A stretch of 56,149 nt of DNA, taken from the NCBI GenBank assembly GCA_944326245.1, contig CALVDF010000018.1, forward strand, positions 1-56,149, read 5' to 3'. This document shows positions 55,213 to 56,149 of this stretch, in pieces; positions within the stretch are counted from its first letter, which is position 1; each line of letters starts with the position of its first letter. A program made the position numbers and the translations under genes. The stretch comes from an uncultured Bacteroidales bacterium (GTDB lineage: Bacteria; Bacteroidota; Bacteroidia; Bacteroidales; UBA932). The notes under the pieces are model-generated. The model was not told where the DNA came from, did no database searches, and worked only from the letters and a program-made list of their open reading frames with translations.

Positions 55213-55824
55213 ATGATTGATCCGGAAAGACTCAAGAACGCACTTGACTTCATTGAGAAGGAGACACACCTGAGGACCAAATCCTACCGGATGCTGTCCG
55301 ACGGGATACAGGGAGGGTTCCTGCAGGCATTTTCCCTGATGGTCAAGCCAAAGGCTGTACTCGAAATAGGTACTTTCACAGGCTACGCGACCCTCTGCCT
55401 GGCCAGGGGGCTCCGTACCGGCGGACGAGTGGACACTGTCGAGAAGGATGACGAGATGACTGATATCTACACGAGGGCATTCAGCATAGCCGGCGCCACA
55501 GAGGCCATACATCCGCACACAGCTGATGCCATAGAGCTGATCCCCACGCTCAAAGGTCCGTACGACATCGTGTACATCGACGCTGACAAACGTCTGTACC
55601 ACAAGTTTTATGATCTGGTATTCGGGCTTGTGGAAACTGGAGGCTACATACTGGCCGACAATGTCCTGTGGAGCGGTAAAACAGTTTTGGACAATCCGCC
55701 CTCCGACCGACAGACCGCATCCATCATGGACTTCAACAACTATGTCCGCACAGACACAAGGGTAGAATGCGTCACCATCCCCGTCAGGGACGGACTCGCC
55801 GTAATACATAAAAAAAGGGACTGA
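55213..55824 (+). CDS. SAM-dependent O-methyltransferase (class I, COMT-like)
   Basis: A 203-residue O-methyltransferase of the catechol-type family. The start at 55213 (MIDPERLKNAL) is preferred; the frame upstream lies within the M16 gene. The SAM motif VLEIGTFTGYATLCLA, then DIVYIDADK and YILADNVLWSGKT, are intact. The acceptor is unknown. Its stop lies inside the terminator stem of the convergent efp fragment. Confidence 0.92.
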   Translation: MIDPERLKNALDFIEKETHLRTKSYRMLSDGIQGGFLQAFSLMVKPKAVLEIGTFTGYATLCLARGLRTGGRVDTVEKDDEMTDIYTRAFSIAGATEAIHPHTADAIELIPTLKGPYDIVYIDADKRLYHKFYDLVFGLVETGGYILADNVLWSGKTVLDNPPSDRQTASIMDFNNYVRTDTRVECVTIPVRDGLAVIHKKRD

Positions 55825-55846
55825 CAGACTTGTCGTCGCAGCCCCT
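55810..55846 (-). terminator. Terminator downstream of efp
   Basis: An 8-bp stem (55816-55823 with 55839-55846, one G-U pair) is followed on the minus strand by a T7 tract (A run 55810-55816). It overlaps the end of the O-methyltransferase gene and lies 41 bp past the efp stop. Confidence 0.6.
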
Positions 55847-55887
55847 GATTATATAATGACAGTTTTCTCGTAGGTTAGTTTCAGTAC

Positions 55888-56073
55888 TTATTTTACACGC
55901 TCACCGTAGCTTCTGTCAACGGTATTGACGCGTATTTTGTCTCCCTGGTTGATGAACAGGGGCACCATTATCTCGGCACCTGTCTCCAGTGTAGCTGCCT
56001 TAAGGGCATTGCTGGATGCCGTATCTCCCTTGACTGCAGGCTCGGTATAGGTAACTTCCAGTTCAACGTATGT
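55888..56073 (-). pseudogene. efp: C-terminal fragment of elongation factor P, cut by the right repeat
   Basis: The last 61 residues of EF-P are readable in frame to TAA at 55888-55890. They run from [12 protein letters not shown] through the hallmark KGDTA segment to [19 protein letters not shown] and a final RVK. EF-P has about 185-190 residues, so two thirds are missing. Upstream, the frame meets a stop (TGA at 56092-56094) inside the repeat copy, five codons past the natural-looking TYVEL segment. The match to EF-P ends exactly where the terminal repeat begins, so the gene appears interrupted. An intact copy may exist elsewhere, or the edge may be a chimeric join. Confidence 0.85.
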
Positions 56074-56145
56074 CCTGACTTCGTCAACGTGTCACCCAGA
56101 AATCATCTTCGAATAATGGAGCGATACGCTGATGACGTTTCATGA
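56073..56145 (-). repeat. Right copy of the 73-bp terminal inverted repeat
   Basis: This is the reverse complement of 1-73 with one difference (G for A in the coding strand, changing Asn to Asp in the shared open frame). The minus strand reads [21 protein letters not shown] and then stops. The shared sequence ends within the efp coding region, at the codon for the first residue of TYVELEV. The four bases beyond it (56146-56149) keep the frame open to the window edge. Confidence 0.8.
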
Positions 56146-56149
56146 GCAT

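Noticed and set aside
1..56149. CRISPR arrays, tRNA or rRNA genes, prophage or conjugative genes
   Set aside because: No direct repeat with spacers, cloverleaf, rRNA or phage/conjugation gene was seen; the only repeat is the inverted pair at the window edges.

Overview
The window is a chromosomal stretch from a Bacteroidota organism, most likely a gut-type member of the order Bacteroidales. The evidence is a SusC/SusD pair, a PorV-like protein beside a peptidase with a type IX secretion (T9SS) sorting tail, Bacteroidota-style RNA polymerase omega and BamD, an anaerobe's 2-oxoacid:ferredoxin oxidoreductase, NADP-glutamate dehydrogenase and pyrophosphate-driven cation pump, and many TAnnTTTG -7 promoter boxes. 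I see no rRNA, tRNA, CRISPR array, prophage or complete mobile element. Almost everything is dense housekeeping and envelope-biogenesis gene content; I did not find a convincing undescribed multi-gene system.

Layout. 0-4 kb (minus): a PorV-like outer-membrane protein and a large surface subtilase. 4-10.4 kb (plus): SusC, SusD and a third lipoprotein ending in a terminator, then an unrecognised secreted protein. 10.5-15.2 kb (minus): gamma-carbonic anhydrase, TlpA-like thioredoxin lipoprotein, glutamate racemase and membrane pyrophosphatase. 15.3-19.6 kb (minus): glutamate dehydrogenase and the KorA/KorB oxidoreductase. 19.7-24.5 kb (minus): nadK-uppS-bamA-ompH. 24.6-29.1 kb (plus): a second OmpH-like protein, a glycosyltransferase, purC and a LysM/periplasmic-binding-fold protein. 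29.1-36.7 kb (minus): a seven-gene run SDR-nucleoside-recognition protein-bamD-rpoZ-coaBC-recN-aminopeptidase P. 36.8-43.4 kb: rubrerythrin, xseA (minus), then engB-prs-nadE-small Cys protein-der (plus), then a DUF4783-like protein (minus). 43.4-48.7 kb: rlmH, a 1201-residue NtrY-like sensor kinase (plus) and, convergent to it, a sigma-54-type response regulator that has no DNA-binding domain. 48.8-52.9 kb: dnaX-lptB (plus) against cmk-ispH (minus). 53-55.8 kb (plus): unknown secreted protein, M16 peptidase, O-methyltransferase. The right edge holds only the C-terminal third of elongation factor P (efp, minus).

The most unusual feature is structural. The first 73 bases recur at the right edge in inverted orientation (56073-56145) with one mismatch. 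Both copies carry the same short open frame ending in a stop 11 nt before the shared sequence ends, and the right copy cuts into efp. The simplest reading is that the window lies between two oppositely oriented copies of one insertion element, whose ends are just caught, but a large invertible segment or an assembly artefact cannot be excluded from the window alone.

Many genes serve the outer membrane: cargo delivery (PorV-like), barrel assembly (BamA, BamD, Skp-like proteins), lipopolysaccharide export (LptB), undecaprenyl carrier synthesis (UppS), peptidoglycan precursor supply (MurI) and nutrient import (SusC/D). NAD metabolism (NadK, NadE) and PRPP synthesis (Prs) are also represented.
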